Assembly: GCF_039543225.1 (NCBI RefSeq)
Contig: NZ_BAABJI010000002.1
Location: 2,320,555-2,384,554 of the forward strand
Origin: Mucilaginibacter defluvii
Lineage (GTDB): Bacteria > Bacteroidota > Bacteroidia > Sphingobacteriales > Sphingobacteriaceae
Reading direction: 5' to 3'
DNA: 64,000 nt
A program made the translations under genes and the position numbers. Position 1 is the stretch's first letter, and each line of letters starts with the position of its first letter. Below the pieces are notes generated by a model that did not search any database, had not been told where the DNA came from, and saw nothing but the letters and a program-made list of their open reading frames with translations. Positions 17,853-26,803 of the stretch are shown one piece after another.

Positions 17853-18713
17853 ATGAGCAAAAAGATCGTATTGATAACCGGAACTAACAGTGGTTTTGGA
17901 TGGCTTACCGCCCATAGCGTAGCCGCCTTAGGGCACAAGGTGTACGCTACCATGCGCGATACAAATGGCCGCAATGCCGACAAAGCCGCGGCACTTGGAG
18001 TTGTGGAGAACGTAACCGTTTTGGACGTCACCCTGACCGACGACGAAAGCGTTAAGCAGGCTGTTGAAACTATTTTAGCTAAGGAAGGCACTATTGATGT
18101 GCTGGTTAACAATGCCGGCTACGGCATGACCGGTGTAGCGGAGAGCTTTACCATCGCTGATGTGCACACCACTTTTGATATCAATGTTTATGCTCCGTGG
18201 CGGTTGACAAAACAGGTGCTGCCCGCCATGCGCAAGCAGGCCGATGGACTGATCATTAACGTGTCCAGCGGCTTTGGGCGGGTATCGTTCCCCTTCGCTA
18301 CTATTTATGCAGCTTCCAAATTTGCACTGGAAGGCATAAGTGAAGGCCTGCATTATGAGGTAAAGCGTTTAGGCATCGATGTGGCCATTGTGGAACCTGG
18401 TGCTTTTCCTACAGAAATGCAGCAAAAGAACAACCCCGCATCTGACCAGGGGGTATTTGAGGGTTATGGCGCTATTGCAGAAATACCCAACAAAATGGTG
18501 GCTGCGCTGACCGCTGAAATGCAAGCTAAGAATCCCAGCCCGCAGCAGGTTGCCGACGCGATCGTTCAATTGATCGACACTGCTAAAGGCACGCGTCCGT
18601 TACGCACTGTGGTTGACCCCATAACCGGGCAATACATTGATGCCGCCAACCAGGCCATAACCGAACAATTTGCCAAAGGCTTGACAGTGTTTGGAATGGG
18701 TGAGCTGTTGTAA
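17853..18713 (+). CDS. SDR family oxidoreductase
   Basis: A 286-residue classical SDR with TGTNSGFG for cofactor binding, NNAGYGMTG, INVSSGFGRV for the catalytic serine and YAASKFALEG for the active-site Tyr/Lys. The ending FAKGLTVFGMGELL and the overall pattern fit the SDR group often annotated as oxidoreductases acting on small carbonyls. The preceding palindrome and the Crp/Fnr gene 79 bp upstream suggest it is a direct Crp/Fnr target. A strong terminator follows at 18735-18768. Confidence 0.9.
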   Translation: MSKKIVLITGTNSGFGWLTAHSVAALGHKVYATMRDTNGRNADKAAALGVVENVTVLDVTLTDDESVKQAVETILAKEGTIDVLVNNAGYGMTGVAESFTIADVHTTFDINVYAPWRLTKQVLPAMRKQADGLIINVSSGFGRVSFPFATIYAASKFALEGISEGLHYEVKRLGIDVAIVEPGAFPTEMQQKNNPASDQGVFEGYGAIAEIPNKMVAALTAEMQAKNPSPQQVADAIVQLIDTAKGTRPLRTVVDPITGQYIDAANQAITEQFAKGLTVFGMGELL

Positions 18714-18734
18714 GTCGAAGAGAGATTTATGCGA

Positions 18735-18768
18735 ACGACAGTGGCGAACGCTACTGCCGTTTTTTTTT
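18735..18768 (+). terminator. Intrinsic terminator after the SDR gene
   Basis: A hairpin of about 11 bp (ACGACAGTGGCG against CGCTACTGCCGT, one mismatch and one G-U pair) is followed directly by nine T residues. It lies 22 bp after the SDR stop and closes the plus-strand block. Confidence 0.85.
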
Positions 18769-19242
18769 GGTTTGCACCAAGCCCTGTGTGATAAGGTTTA
18801 CTCTAAAAACCCTTATTGCTTTAGCAAATGGTCGAATGTAAAGTTGGAAGAAAGCCAAAAGTATTATTCGCTGCTTCAGCTACTTAAACCCTATTAGTAC
18901 CTTTTGGAAGTGTCCGATTTTTGGCAGCAAAAACAGCTTCCGCTTCGGCGATACCGATCTAATTGCTCCACCTTTACCTTTTGAAAACTGATGTAAGGGT
19001 GATATTAACTGAGATGGCGGAAGATGACCTAAGTAAATTACGTTTTGATCGCAGTTGATCCCCAGTGCACGCCAAGCAACCGGACCTTTCATTCGCGCTA
19101 AGCGAACGAAAAGTGAAAAGAATTTTAGTTAAATAATAGCAATAAACATATATTTGATTAATGTCGTTAAGGCGTGTTACCCGGCCGACTACCTCTGATA
19201 ACAAGGAGGTCGTATTGATTTGAAATTAAGTCATTTACATAA
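18769..19242. other. Non-coding stretch before the tRNA fragment
   Basis: About 470 bp with no supportable gene on either strand. The short open frames here have no family likeness. It probably belongs to the scar left by rearrangement at the neighbouring tRNA fragment. Small hairpins such as TTCGCGCTAAGCGAA near 19092 are present but lack a recognisable role. Confidence 0.45.
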
Positions 19243-19268
19243 ACAGGTTCGAATCCTGTTGCTCCCAC
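19243..19268 (+). other. tRNA 3'-end fragment (probable attachment-site remnant)
   Basis: The sequence holds a perfect T arm (ACAGG, loop TTCGAAT, CCTGT) followed by TGCTCCC and A, i.e. the 3' acceptor strand and discriminator base of a tRNA. The matching 5' acceptor GGGAGCA is not present within 100 bp upstream, nor is a convincing D or anticodon arm, so this is not a complete tRNA gene. tRNA 3' ends are the usual att cores of tyrosine-recombinase elements. An integrase stub begins 132 bp downstream, which supports that reading. Confidence 0.65.
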
Positions 19269-19270
19269 AT

Positions 19271-19304
19271 AAAAGCCTTCAGAGTATCTCTGAAGGGCTT
19301 TTTG
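19271..19304 (+). terminator. Intrinsic terminator after the tRNA fragment
   Basis: A perfect stem of about 12 bp (AAAAGCC-TTCAGAG against CTCTGAA-GGGCTTTT) with a 3-base loop, followed by TTTGTTTT. It is three bases beyond the tRNA fragment, where a tRNA terminator is expected. Confidence 0.85.
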
Positions 19305-19400
19305 TTTTAGTACCTATCTTAAAAGGTTTAGAAAAGCGCAACCCATATGTGATTTGTTTACACACTGTTTGCACAAACAGGCAGCCACAATACAAACATA

Positions 19401-19616
19401 ATGGTTACTTACAAAGTATTGCTTGATACCAGGCGAGTAAAATCCGATGGCACTTACGCTGTTCAAATCATAATTACTTACAACCGCACAACAAGTACTG
19501 TTAACACTGGCGTATTTATTAAAGAAAAGTTTTGGAACAAGGAGCAGCTTAATGTTTCACCCTCTCATCCGAACGCTCAACTTTTAAACAGAAATGATTG
19601 CCTCCTTACTTTCTGA
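19401..19616 (+). pseudogene. Truncated tyrosine recombinase/integrase (N-terminal stub)
   Basis: The 71-residue frame opens MVTYKVLLDTRRVKSDGTY and continues ITYNRTTSTVNTGVFIKEKFWN, then SPSHPNAQLLN. This is the arm-type DNA-binding start of Bacteroidota phage/conjugative-transposon integrases. Intact family members are about 380-420 residues. Here the frame stops shortly after the arm domain and no core-binding or catalytic domain (Arg/His-x-x-Arg/Tyr) follows within the next 500 bp on this strand. It is the remnant of an element that probably used the tRNA 3' end beside it. Confidence 0.75.
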
Positions 19617-20162
19617 AGATAACCGATGGGTAAATGCTCAGCGGATAGAAGTTTCAGGCGGCATGTTTTTATAACAGCACGCCTTACTATCGCAAATCAA
19701 CACAAAGTTTAATTAAAAAAGATCCGTTTTAAGCCGGTAGAAGTATTTAAAGGTTGATGATCAGTTAAAAACCGGCCATTTCAACTCCGCTAAATAAAAC
19801 CAGATAAGTAATTGCATTTGATTACAAACATCAAAGATGACGTTTACCGCATGCGTAAACTCATTGCAGGTACGTCGTCCGTCGTTTTATTCCGATTAAA
19901 AAAGAAGCGGGTTTTTTACCAAAAGTCTCTTAATAAGCACCGCGTTATTAACACATGATTAACCAAGTTTTGAACCGATCTGACGAGGTTGAGCCAATCA
20001 ACCGGACATTTATGCAATACCCGAGTTAATTAAGGATAAATAAATCCTGATTTTCTCTGCGAGGCGGATTACAATTGCTTTTGTATAAATTGGAGATATT
20101 GCCTTTCGGCAAGCACTTTGGTGCCCGAAGGTTTAAATGAAGAATGAAATCAGAAAGGCAAA
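19617..20162. other. Gene-free stretch after the integrase stub
   Basis: About 545 A+T-rich bases with no supportable gene, probably the decayed rest of the integrative element. An imperfect hairpin (CCTTTCGG against CCCGAAGG) near 20101-20130 lies just past the end of the minus-strand AraC gene and could act as its terminator, but without a clear U tract. Confidence 0.45.
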
Positions 20163-21032
20163 CTACCAGGCCTTTTTCATGGCAAAACGCCGCTTATACT
20201 GCATAGGCGTTTCGCCTTTAAGAACTTTAAATTTGCGGTTGAAATACGAAATATTGTTAAAGCCGGACTCTACACTCACCCAAGAGATACCCGGATAGCT
20301 CTGGCTCTGCAATAACTTGCAGGCATACCCTATGCGCAGGTCGAGGATAAATTCTGATAAGGTTTTCCGGGTAAACTTTTTAAAATACCGGCAAAACGCA
20401 GCCGGGGATAAATAAGCAATCGTTGCCACTTCGTCTAAAGAAATTTCCCGCTTAAAATTTTGCAATACATAATCATATACATTCCCCATTCTTGTGGATT
20501 CAGAGGAATTGATCTGATTAACAAAACCGGGACTGCTTAACAGTGTAATATCTGACGCTTGCGACAAAGCGTGTAATATGTTTAACAGGCCTATAATCTG
20601 GCCGGCCGGATCTTTATAAACAAGCTTTTGGATAATGACGCTCAGGTTTGCTATTGTTTCGTCGCCAAATACAATACCACGTGCTGAACGTGAAAATAAA
20701 TCTTTTATACCTGCAAAGGTTGGCCTTTCAAAAAAACCGGGGCCAAGAAAATTTTCATGGAATTGAATAACTACCTGTTTCACGGCTTCCTTATCAGCGC
20801 TTAAGCCCTTGGTGTAAAATGTATGAGGCAGGTTGCTCCCAAACATACACAGGTCAACCGCTGAAAACTCGGTGATGCTATCGCCAACAATCCTTCGGCC
20901 GCTGCTCTCCATAATAAATATTATTTCATATTCGGGATGGTTATGAAACGGGAACTCATTATACGGGAATGATTCCTCTTTTATAACGATCAAGTTTTCG
21001 GCATTAACAATATTTTCCCGGAATACCCTCAT
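20163..21032 (-). CDS. AraC family regulator of the arabinosidase cluster
   Basis: A 289-residue regulator from the ATG at 21032 (a TTG at 21041 is in frame). The N-terminal half is a cupin with the metal-like FPFHNHPEYEIIFI motif. The C-terminal helix-turn-helix pair reads VATIAYLSPAAFCRYFKKFT and ISWVSVESGFNNISYFNRKFKVLKG, with ETPMQYKRRFA at the end. It is the last gene of a minus-strand run after GH51 and GH127 and is probably their arabinose- or oligosaccharide-responsive regulator. A terminator-like hairpin separates it from GH127. Confidence 0.9.
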   Translation of the reverse strand: MRVFRENIVNAENLIVIKEESFPYNEFPFHNHPEYEIIFIMESSGRRIVGDSITEFSAVDLCMFGSNLPHTFYTKGLSADKEAVKQVVIQFHENFLGPGFFERPTFAGIKDLFSRSARGIVFGDETIANLSVIIQKLVYKDPAGQIIGLLNILHALSQASDITLLSSPGFVNQINSSESTRMGNVYDYVLQNFKREISLDEVATIAYLSPAAFCRYFKKFTRKTLSEFILDLRIGYACKLLQSQSYPGISWVSVESGFNNISYFNRKFKVLKGETPMQYKRRFAMKKAW

Positions 21033-21142
21033 AACAGCCAAATATGAATAGCGTATTTAAAATTAAGAAATAAAGAAGTTATATCAAACCTGTCAGCTTT
21101 TGTCGCCTTTATCGCAAAAGGTACTTAATAATCAAAATGAAT

Positions 21143-21174
21143 TAAAAAGGCTGTCGCCGTAAAACTACAGCCTT
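21143..21174 (-). terminator. Terminator after the GH127 gene
   Basis: An 8-bp perfect stem (AAGGCTGT against ACAGCCTT) with a 12-base loop. Read on the minus strand it is followed by TTTTTAATT. It lies 49 bp after the GH127 stop and would separate that transcript from the AraC gene. Confidence 0.7.
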
Positions 21175-21222
21175 GCATGCCTATCAACTGCAAAGTAGTT
21201 TTCACTCACTTTGCCCTTCCGT

Positions 21223-23265
21223 TCAGTTTTTTTGCTGTAGCCAAATTCTGTAGGGCGACCCCGGCTCCCTGTTACCCAATGCAAAAAATGGGATGGCAGT
21301 GAAATTAACGGGTTTCCCTTGCTTACCCGTTAGCTGCCCGCTAATTACGTTAACACCGTTCAGGAGCGCGGGCTTATAAGTTAACGTTAACGGGATACCC
21401 GGATTTAATCTATAATCACCCAGATCAGGATTATCAATAGTTTCAAAGCCGTAAACTATCGGCCCCGAGGCTATTGACAACTTATTTTCTATGGTTTTAA
21501 CTGCCTCATTAGGGCTAACCAGGCGAGGCGCCATTGGCAAGCTTAATTCAACCACGTCGCCTTTTTTCCACTTGCGTGTTATCGTGGCATATCCGTCGGT
21601 TGTTGTTAGTGGTACAAGTGTACCATTAACTTTTAGCATTGGTTTTCCGTCTACATTTGAGTGGTACAGATCGTAAGCATTTTCTTTTTTTTCGGCCCAT
21701 CCCGGGATGCGCACTTTAATAGCGAAGCTCTTGTTCCCTTGCGGGTTTATTTCCAGGCGAACATTTCCTTTCCAAGGATAACCGGTTGTTTGCTTGATCA
21801 TCACCTGCTGGCCCTTAATTTTCAGATCAGCCTCGCTGCCTATAAACAGATTGACGTAAAGCTGTTCTCCATCGTCGCCATAGATATACTGCGGTAATAT
21901 GCCGATCATTTTTAAAATCATAGGCGGGCAGCAAGGGCAATCATGCCATGCCCAGCGCTTATTACCGTTGCCTATCAGCGGGTTTTCATAGAAAAAATGA
22001 TCGCCCGAAAGCGAAACGCCCGAAAGAAAATTATTGTAAAGCACCCTTTCAAACTCATCAATGTATTTTCCATCGCCTTCCAGTTCATTCATCCGGGTAC
22101 TAAAAAAACCGGCGCTTATAGCCGCACACGTTTCACCGTATGCAGATTCAGGAAGATAGTAGTCAGGTCCAAACTTCTCATCATATGAAATGGCCCCTTC
22201 CCCCCCTGTAATAAACATCTTTTTTCCGGCCATGTTATCCCAAAACCGGTTAGCTGTTTGTATATACCGCGGGTCCTTACTTTCAAGCGCAGCTGATGCC
22301 ACGCCGGTTGCTAATAATGTTGCCCTTACGGCATGCCCTTCAATAGTTGGCTGATCAAATACCTGAACGCTATCCTGGTTGTAGGCACCCAAATTTTCTC
22401 TCTTATTGCTGCCGTCCGGGTCACTGTGAATACCGCGATTTTCAATCCAGAACTTGGCCAGCCGGAAATATTCCTTCTCATCAACCTTAACAGACATTTT
22501 CTTTTTAAGTTCCGGTTTTTCCTTAAACAGCCAGTAAAGCTTGATCAGCGCCTCTTCCGGCCCACCATGACCGGGAATAATATTTTTCTTAGGGCTCGGA
22601 CCCATCTCCTTCGCCATATAATTACTAAACCTTACCGCTACGTCAAGCAATTTGGTTTTACCGGTTGCCTTGTAGTAGTGCACAGCTGCTTCAACCAGCA
22701 TTCCGGCATTGTACAGATCATGCTGCCACCTGTCATTCCCGCCGTTAGCGCCCCACCGCTTGTTTGTATAAGTAAGTGTGGTATAGGTATTCAGATACCC
22801 ATCCGGGTCCGCATTCTGCGCAGCAGCTATGCGGTCAATATATCCGTCTATTTTCTTTTCCAACTCCGGATCCGGGTGCTCTGCAAGCAAATCTGCCGCT
22901 CCCCTGATCGTTTCGTAAACAAGCCCGTCATACCATGGCGGACCGTCATGAACGCCAATGTTTTTTTTTCCTTGAGCAACAAGGTCAAAATTCATAAACG
23001 CGTTACGCGTACGACCTAATTTCTTCTTTTCGGCAATAATATCCGGACGGTCCGGCTCATAATGCCCTTCCAGTTTATCAAATACATCGTAAACCGTTAC
23101 TTTTGTCCATACCTTTAACTTAGGGCTCCAAAAGCCGTCATCTATTTTTACCTGAGAAAATTCGAGCGGGTGTACAATTCGCTTTACCGGTTGTGCAAAA
23201 GAATTATAAGAAAATAAACTGGCAAAGCCAACAGACACGGCCAAAAGGCGGTTAAAAAAAGTCAT
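21223..23265 (-). CDS. GH127 family beta-L-arabinofuranosidase (DUF1680)
   Basis: A 680-residue glycoside hydrolase. The ATG at 23265 gives a standard signal peptide (MTFFNRLLAVSVGFASLFSYNSFAQ), so the product is exported; the upstream in-frame start at 23310 would bury it. After the signal come VKIDDGFWSPKL and the (alpha/alpha)6 barrel. The GH127 zinc-thiolate site is visible as GETCAAIS (Glu and Cys near residue 377) and HDCPCCPP (Cys pair near 443). These match the Glu/Cys3 zinc site known for GH127 enzymes, in which a cysteine is the nucleophile. It removes beta-L-arabinofuranosyl units from plant glycans. GH51 lies upstream, separated by 200 bp. Confidence 0.92.
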   Translation of the reverse strand: MTFFNRLLAVSVGFASLFSYNSFAQPVKRIVHPLEFSQVKIDDGFWSPKLKVWTKVTVYDVFDKLEGHYEPDRPDIIAEKKKLGRTRNAFMNFDLVAQGKKNIGVHDGPPWYDGLVYETIRGAADLLAEHPDPELEKKIDGYIDRIAAAQNADPDGYLNTYTTLTYTNKRWGANGGNDRWQHDLYNAGMLVEAAVHYYKATGKTKLLDVAVRFSNYMAKEMGPSPKKNIIPGHGGPEEALIKLYWLFKEKPELKKKMSVKVDEKEYFRLAKFWIENRGIHSDPDGSNKRENLGAYNQDSVQVFDQPTIEGHAVRATLLATGVASAALESKDPRYIQTANRFWDNMAGKKMFITGGEGAISYDEKFGPDYYLPESAYGETCAAISAGFFSTRMNELEGDGKYIDEFERVLYNNFLSGVSLSGDHFFYENPLIGNGNKRWAWHDCPCCPPMILKMIGILPQYIYGDDGEQLYVNLFIGSEADLKIKGQQVMIKQTTGYPWKGNVRLEINPQGNKSFAIKVRIPGWAEKKENAYDLYHSNVDGKPMLKVNGTLVPLTTTDGYATITRKWKKGDVVELSLPMAPRLVSPNEAVKTIENKLSIASGPIVYGFETIDNPDLGDYRLNPGIPLTLTYKPALLNGVNVISGQLTGKQGKPVNFTAIPFFALGNREPGSPYRIWLQQKN

Positions 23266-23465
23266 AAGCTGATATTTCTTGAAATTTAGATGCAAGTAGC
23301 TGAACAACAACCGCCCGCAATACTTTTAATTGAAATTAAAATGTAGATTGAAAACTGATACTATTTTTGCACCGTATTGCCTTTTTATTGTACTGGCTTG
23401 ACATGTTTTATCAAATAAGGCTTTATTTTTATTCGCCGCACCAAAGCATTATTTTTATTTTACTA

Positions 23466-25973
23466 TCACTGGGAATTCGACTTATCTCTTTGAAATTTTA
23501 TAACCGTATAGGAGTTAGCCGGAAACCTATAGCTCATCTTATTACCATTTATACTGGCAGAAGCGCTTTTAGCCGAAACAGCTGCCGGATTTCCGGGCGT
23601 ATTTTCATCTTTTAATGCTCCGCTGATCGTCCATACTTCGGCTTCATTTTTCAGCCCGGCAAAGTTATTCAGTGATAATTCGGTCAATTTTTCTGTCGTG
23701 TCAATATTGACCACATGCAAAATCAATGTTTTACCATCCTCTCTCTTGGTTGATGTTACATCCAGGTTTCCTTCAACTTTATCTTTCACACGCAATGGCA
23801 GATGATTTTTTGAAGCCAACTGCTGAACATGACACGGCGGCATACCCCACACCTGCTTCGGGGTAAAGAAAATCTGCCCCTGATCCCAGCCATTATCATT
23901 TTGCAGGTAAGGTTGCAGGGCATTTGCCGGGCAAGAGGTTAAAAGAAAGTCGCCATGCCTTCTAACCGCGTTTAAATTGGTGGCATGCCCCAAGGCTCGG
24001 CTCATGTTGTGTAGCCCGCCATTCTCTTCAAAAATTGCGCATTTCATTTTCGTATCCGGATTCCAGGTTTGAAAAAGCTGTTTCATTCTTGTGAGTTGCT
24101 TATCCACTTCTAAGCCTGATTTTGGGTCATCGCCGCCAACATGATAGTCCCAGTAAGCGGCTTTACCATCCAGCGCTTTGAAAACCTTTTCAGTATTTTT
24201 TGAGTCGGGGCGCCACCAGGCAGAACACACCACGTTTATGGATGGATCTTTATGATGAATAGCATCGTAGAGCACCAAAAAACGCTCGATGTAATGGTCT
24301 GTTACCCTTTCATTATCTCCTTCAAAAAGAATTTCCTCATTGCCAATTTCAATATATTTAACTGCGTAAGGTTTAGGATGCCCGTTTTGAGCGCGTTTTT
24401 TGCCCCATGCGGTAGTTTCATCGCCGTTTAAATATTCAACCATATCGGCGGCATCATCAGCCGTTTCTTCAATATTGATGGCAAAAGCCGAAGTAATTTT
24501 AGCGGCTTCACAAAACTGAATAAAATCTTCAATTCCGAAGCCGTTGCTGCTGTACTCGTTCCAATGGCCCGTAAAAGGCGGCCTTAAACTTCGCTCGCCA
24601 ATCATCTTTTTAAAACGGTAACCATGCGCGTTAACCATTGTACCGGCATAACGCAAAAAGGTAAGGCCTTCTGATACGATCGCATTGCCGATGTCAGCCC
24701 GTAGGGGTAAGCCTTTGTAGCTTCTTTCGCCGGATTGGAATAAGGTCACCTGGTCGATATTCAGTTTTCCTTTCCGCTCAAAAAAAATGGAAAACCTGGC
24801 ATTTGTGTCTGTGCCGATTGGTTTTAGCGAGAATTTGTAACTATTCCAGTTTGCCCCGTTAACAAGTATTTCCTGGCGTGCATAAACCGTTTTTCCGTCA
24901 GCGCTTTCTAACGCCAGTGTTACCGGTAAAGTACCATCAGGGGTTTGAAAGTGGCAGGTGCCGGTTAAAACTTCATTTTTCACTACAGATACTCCCCACC
25001 GGTTTAAGCCCCGGTTTGAAACACCCGCCCTACCCGTTCCTGAAATAATTTCAACCGATTGTGCAGCCTTACCGTTGTAAGCCCCATCCTGCTCAAGTGT
25101 AAACTTTGCATTAACTGTTTTACTTTGTAAAGCATCCCAGCGGTCGCTTACTTTTTGATCGGCAGGATATGTAAGCGAAAGCGTTTCTCTGCTTCCATCG
25201 GCGGCCACTGTTACGTTTCTGAAACGTACAGGCGAGCCCGCGGTACCCAAAGCCACCTTTCCGGTTGTTAACGGCAAATTGGTATCCATAAAATTAATTA
25301 CTTGTTTTTCAGCGTTAAGCGCTACATAAATAACATTGCCTTTAAATACGATGCTCAGATGGTTCCAGCCATCACCTGAAAAACGGACGCTTTTCTCGGC
25401 TAGCAACTCCTCATTCCACCTGTGCTTCAGCAATTGCAGCTTACCCGACTCTCTGTTTAGCCTGATTTCGTAGCCGTTTAGCGAATTCTCTCCTATGCCC
25501 ACTTTTGATGTCCGCACGTAAACGCTTGCCCCACGCCCTCTTTCCTGCAACAACAGCATATCGACGTCAATACTACCGTTATTGATCTCCCTTGCATCGT
25601 AAATCAACCGGGCGCTTCCATCAGGTTCAACATCCAGGTCGTTTCTGGCAACCATCCTCCGGGTGCGGCGCCCCGGCACTATGGAAATACCCGGATTGCT
25701 GTATTCGTAATCGGCTGCCCAATATCCACCCGATTTTTTCCAATACGTGTAGTTTACAGCTGATGCAGGCTCTTCAAAACTTTCGCCCATAAGCAGCTGA
25801 CCATACAATCCACCATAAATTTCGTGGTTTACGTCCTCAATACATGAGCCATAAAGCGTTGAAGGTATTTTATTTAAAACAGTTGCTGCGTCAACATCAA
25901 TTTTATTTGATTGCGCATAAGCCATGTTGACTGAGAACAAGGCAAGCAGTATCGCTAAAAGTTTGCGTGTCAT
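23466..25973 (-). CDS. GH51 family alpha-L-arabinofuranosidase
   Basis: An 835-residue exported enzyme with signal peptide MTRKLLAILLALFSVNMAYAQ. The start of the catalytic module (STLYGSCIEDVNHEIYGGLYGQL) is interrupted by two beta-sandwich inserts. The first (about 125-260) is LamG-like and includes WNHLSIVFKGNVIYVAL. The second (about 285-415) is CBM4/9-like and includes NWNSYKFSLKPIG. The TIM barrel follows. The acid/base Glu is in YIEIGNEE (near 545) and the nucleophile Glu in CAIFEENGG (near 649). It releases alpha-L-arabinofuranose from arabinan or arabinoxylan. It pairs with GH127 downstream. Its start codon overlaps the end of a decayed ABC ATPase gene. Confidence 0.93.
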   Translation of the reverse strand: MTRKLLAILLALFSVNMAYAQSNKIDVDAATVLNKIPSTLYGSCIEDVNHEIYGGLYGQLLMGESFEEPASAVNYTYWKKSGGYWAADYEYSNPGISIVPGRRTRRMVARNDLDVEPDGSARLIYDAREINNGSIDVDMLLLQERGRGASVYVRTSKVGIGENSLNGYEIRLNRESGKLQLLKHRWNEELLAEKSVRFSGDGWNHLSIVFKGNVIYVALNAEKQVINFMDTNLPLTTGKVALGTAGSPVRFRNVTVAADGSRETLSLTYPADQKVSDRWDALQSKTVNAKFTLEQDGAYNGKAAQSVEIISGTGRAGVSNRGLNRWGVSVVKNEVLTGTCHFQTPDGTLPVTLALESADGKTVYARQEILVNGANWNSYKFSLKPIGTDTNARFSIFFERKGKLNIDQVTLFQSGERSYKGLPLRADIGNAIVSEGLTFLRYAGTMVNAHGYRFKKMIGERSLRPPFTGHWNEYSSNGFGIEDFIQFCEAAKITSAFAINIEETADDAADMVEYLNGDETTAWGKKRAQNGHPKPYAVKYIEIGNEEILFEGDNERVTDHYIERFLVLYDAIHHKDPSINVVCSAWWRPDSKNTEKVFKALDGKAAYWDYHVGGDDPKSGLEVDKQLTRMKQLFQTWNPDTKMKCAIFEENGGLHNMSRALGHATNLNAVRRHGDFLLTSCPANALQPYLQNDNGWDQGQIFFTPKQVWGMPPCHVQQLASKNHLPLRVKDKVEGNLDVTSTKREDGKTLILHVVNIDTTEKLTELSLNNFAGLKNEAEVWTISGALKDENTPGNPAAVSAKSASASINGNKMSYRFPANSYTVIKFQRDKSNSQ

Positions 25974-26356
25974 AAAAAGAAACAGAGAATTTTTTGTTGG
26001 TTTCCTCCGCTGAGATTGATCAGTTGTGTTTGCAATGCCGGCGCTTTAATATGCAGATCGGCACCGGTTTTTGACGCCAATTCAATTTCCTTGCGCCGGC
26101 GGATTAAACCGTACGAAGCATGATCGGCCAAGCTGGGCAGACTGACATTTTCTACAATGTCCATCGCAGTAACAACACCTTGGTTTCGCCTGTCTTCCGG
26201 GATTAAAATTATACCCTCTGCAACCGCGTCCTGTGGCTTTGCGATCTGTAACTGTTTTCCCTGTTCGTGATAAGGCCGGTTTTCATTGTCCTTTTTGTAA
26301 ATATCGCGCCCGATCATTAAGCGTAAAATAAGCAGCGATTTAAGGGTTAATTTCAT
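25970..26356 (-). pseudogene. Remnant of a sugar ABC transporter ATP-binding protein (RbsA/AraG-like)
   Basis: The 128-residue frame contains recognisable pieces of the second ATPase domain of ribose/arabinose-type importers: GIILIPEDRRNQGVV, then DIVENVSLPSL, and the signature LSGGNQQK. The N-terminal part (MIGRDIYKKDNENRP) matches the end of domain one. Everything between, including the second-domain Walker A, is missing, as are all of domain one before it and Walker B after the signature. It cannot be a working ATPase. It abuts the GH51 start, with 4 bp of overlap, suggesting that a deletion removed the sugar transporter. Confidence 0.8.
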
Positions 26357-26803
26357 ACAAAGATGTATATCAATCGGTGAGATATGATTTAATGTTTAAT
26401 TGGCAATGTATTAGTCAGAGCAGCTAATGTACCGTCAAGTTTCGTTTTAATTGCTTATGATATGCCATTTAAAATTTTACAAAACACCTTGAATTTATAA
26501 AAGCAGGAATACAAAAATGACGGAATTCAAGTACAAGGCCTGATACTCAATTAACAAAAACTTGAACAAATTTGACATGATTAAGTAGACATTTCGGTTT
26601 CATAAATAATTGCAGTATCAATTTGTTCAAAATCATCTTCGATACTATTAAAATATGCAAGTTTAAAACAATTCGTATTTTATTATGTTTTCGTACTATT
26701 ATTTTATTTTAAATTACGAATACATATAAGTATAACCATTTTTATGATTGGGTTATGTTTTAATAACCTTTTCTGAATTAAAAAGATATCAAAATTTCTA
26801 CCT
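26357..26803. other. A+T-rich intergenic region
   Basis: This 447-bp spacer between the decayed ABC gene (minus) and the monooxygenase (plus) is strikingly A+T-rich. It should contain the monooxygenase promoter. I see no gene, RNA or clear operator in it. Confidence 0.5.

Noticed and set aside
18880..19092. A 70-codon minus-strand frame in the scar region
   Set aside because: No family likeness, atypical composition and no ribosome-binding site; not supported as a gene.
19180..19268. A complete tRNA gene ending at 19268
   Set aside because: No GGGAGCA-type 5' acceptor or convincing D and anticodon arms upstream of the T arm; only the 3' end is supported.
22333..23019. A 228-codon open frame antisense to the GH127 gene
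   Set aside because: It lies wholly within a gene with clear catalytic motifs on the other strand, and its translation has no recognisable domain.
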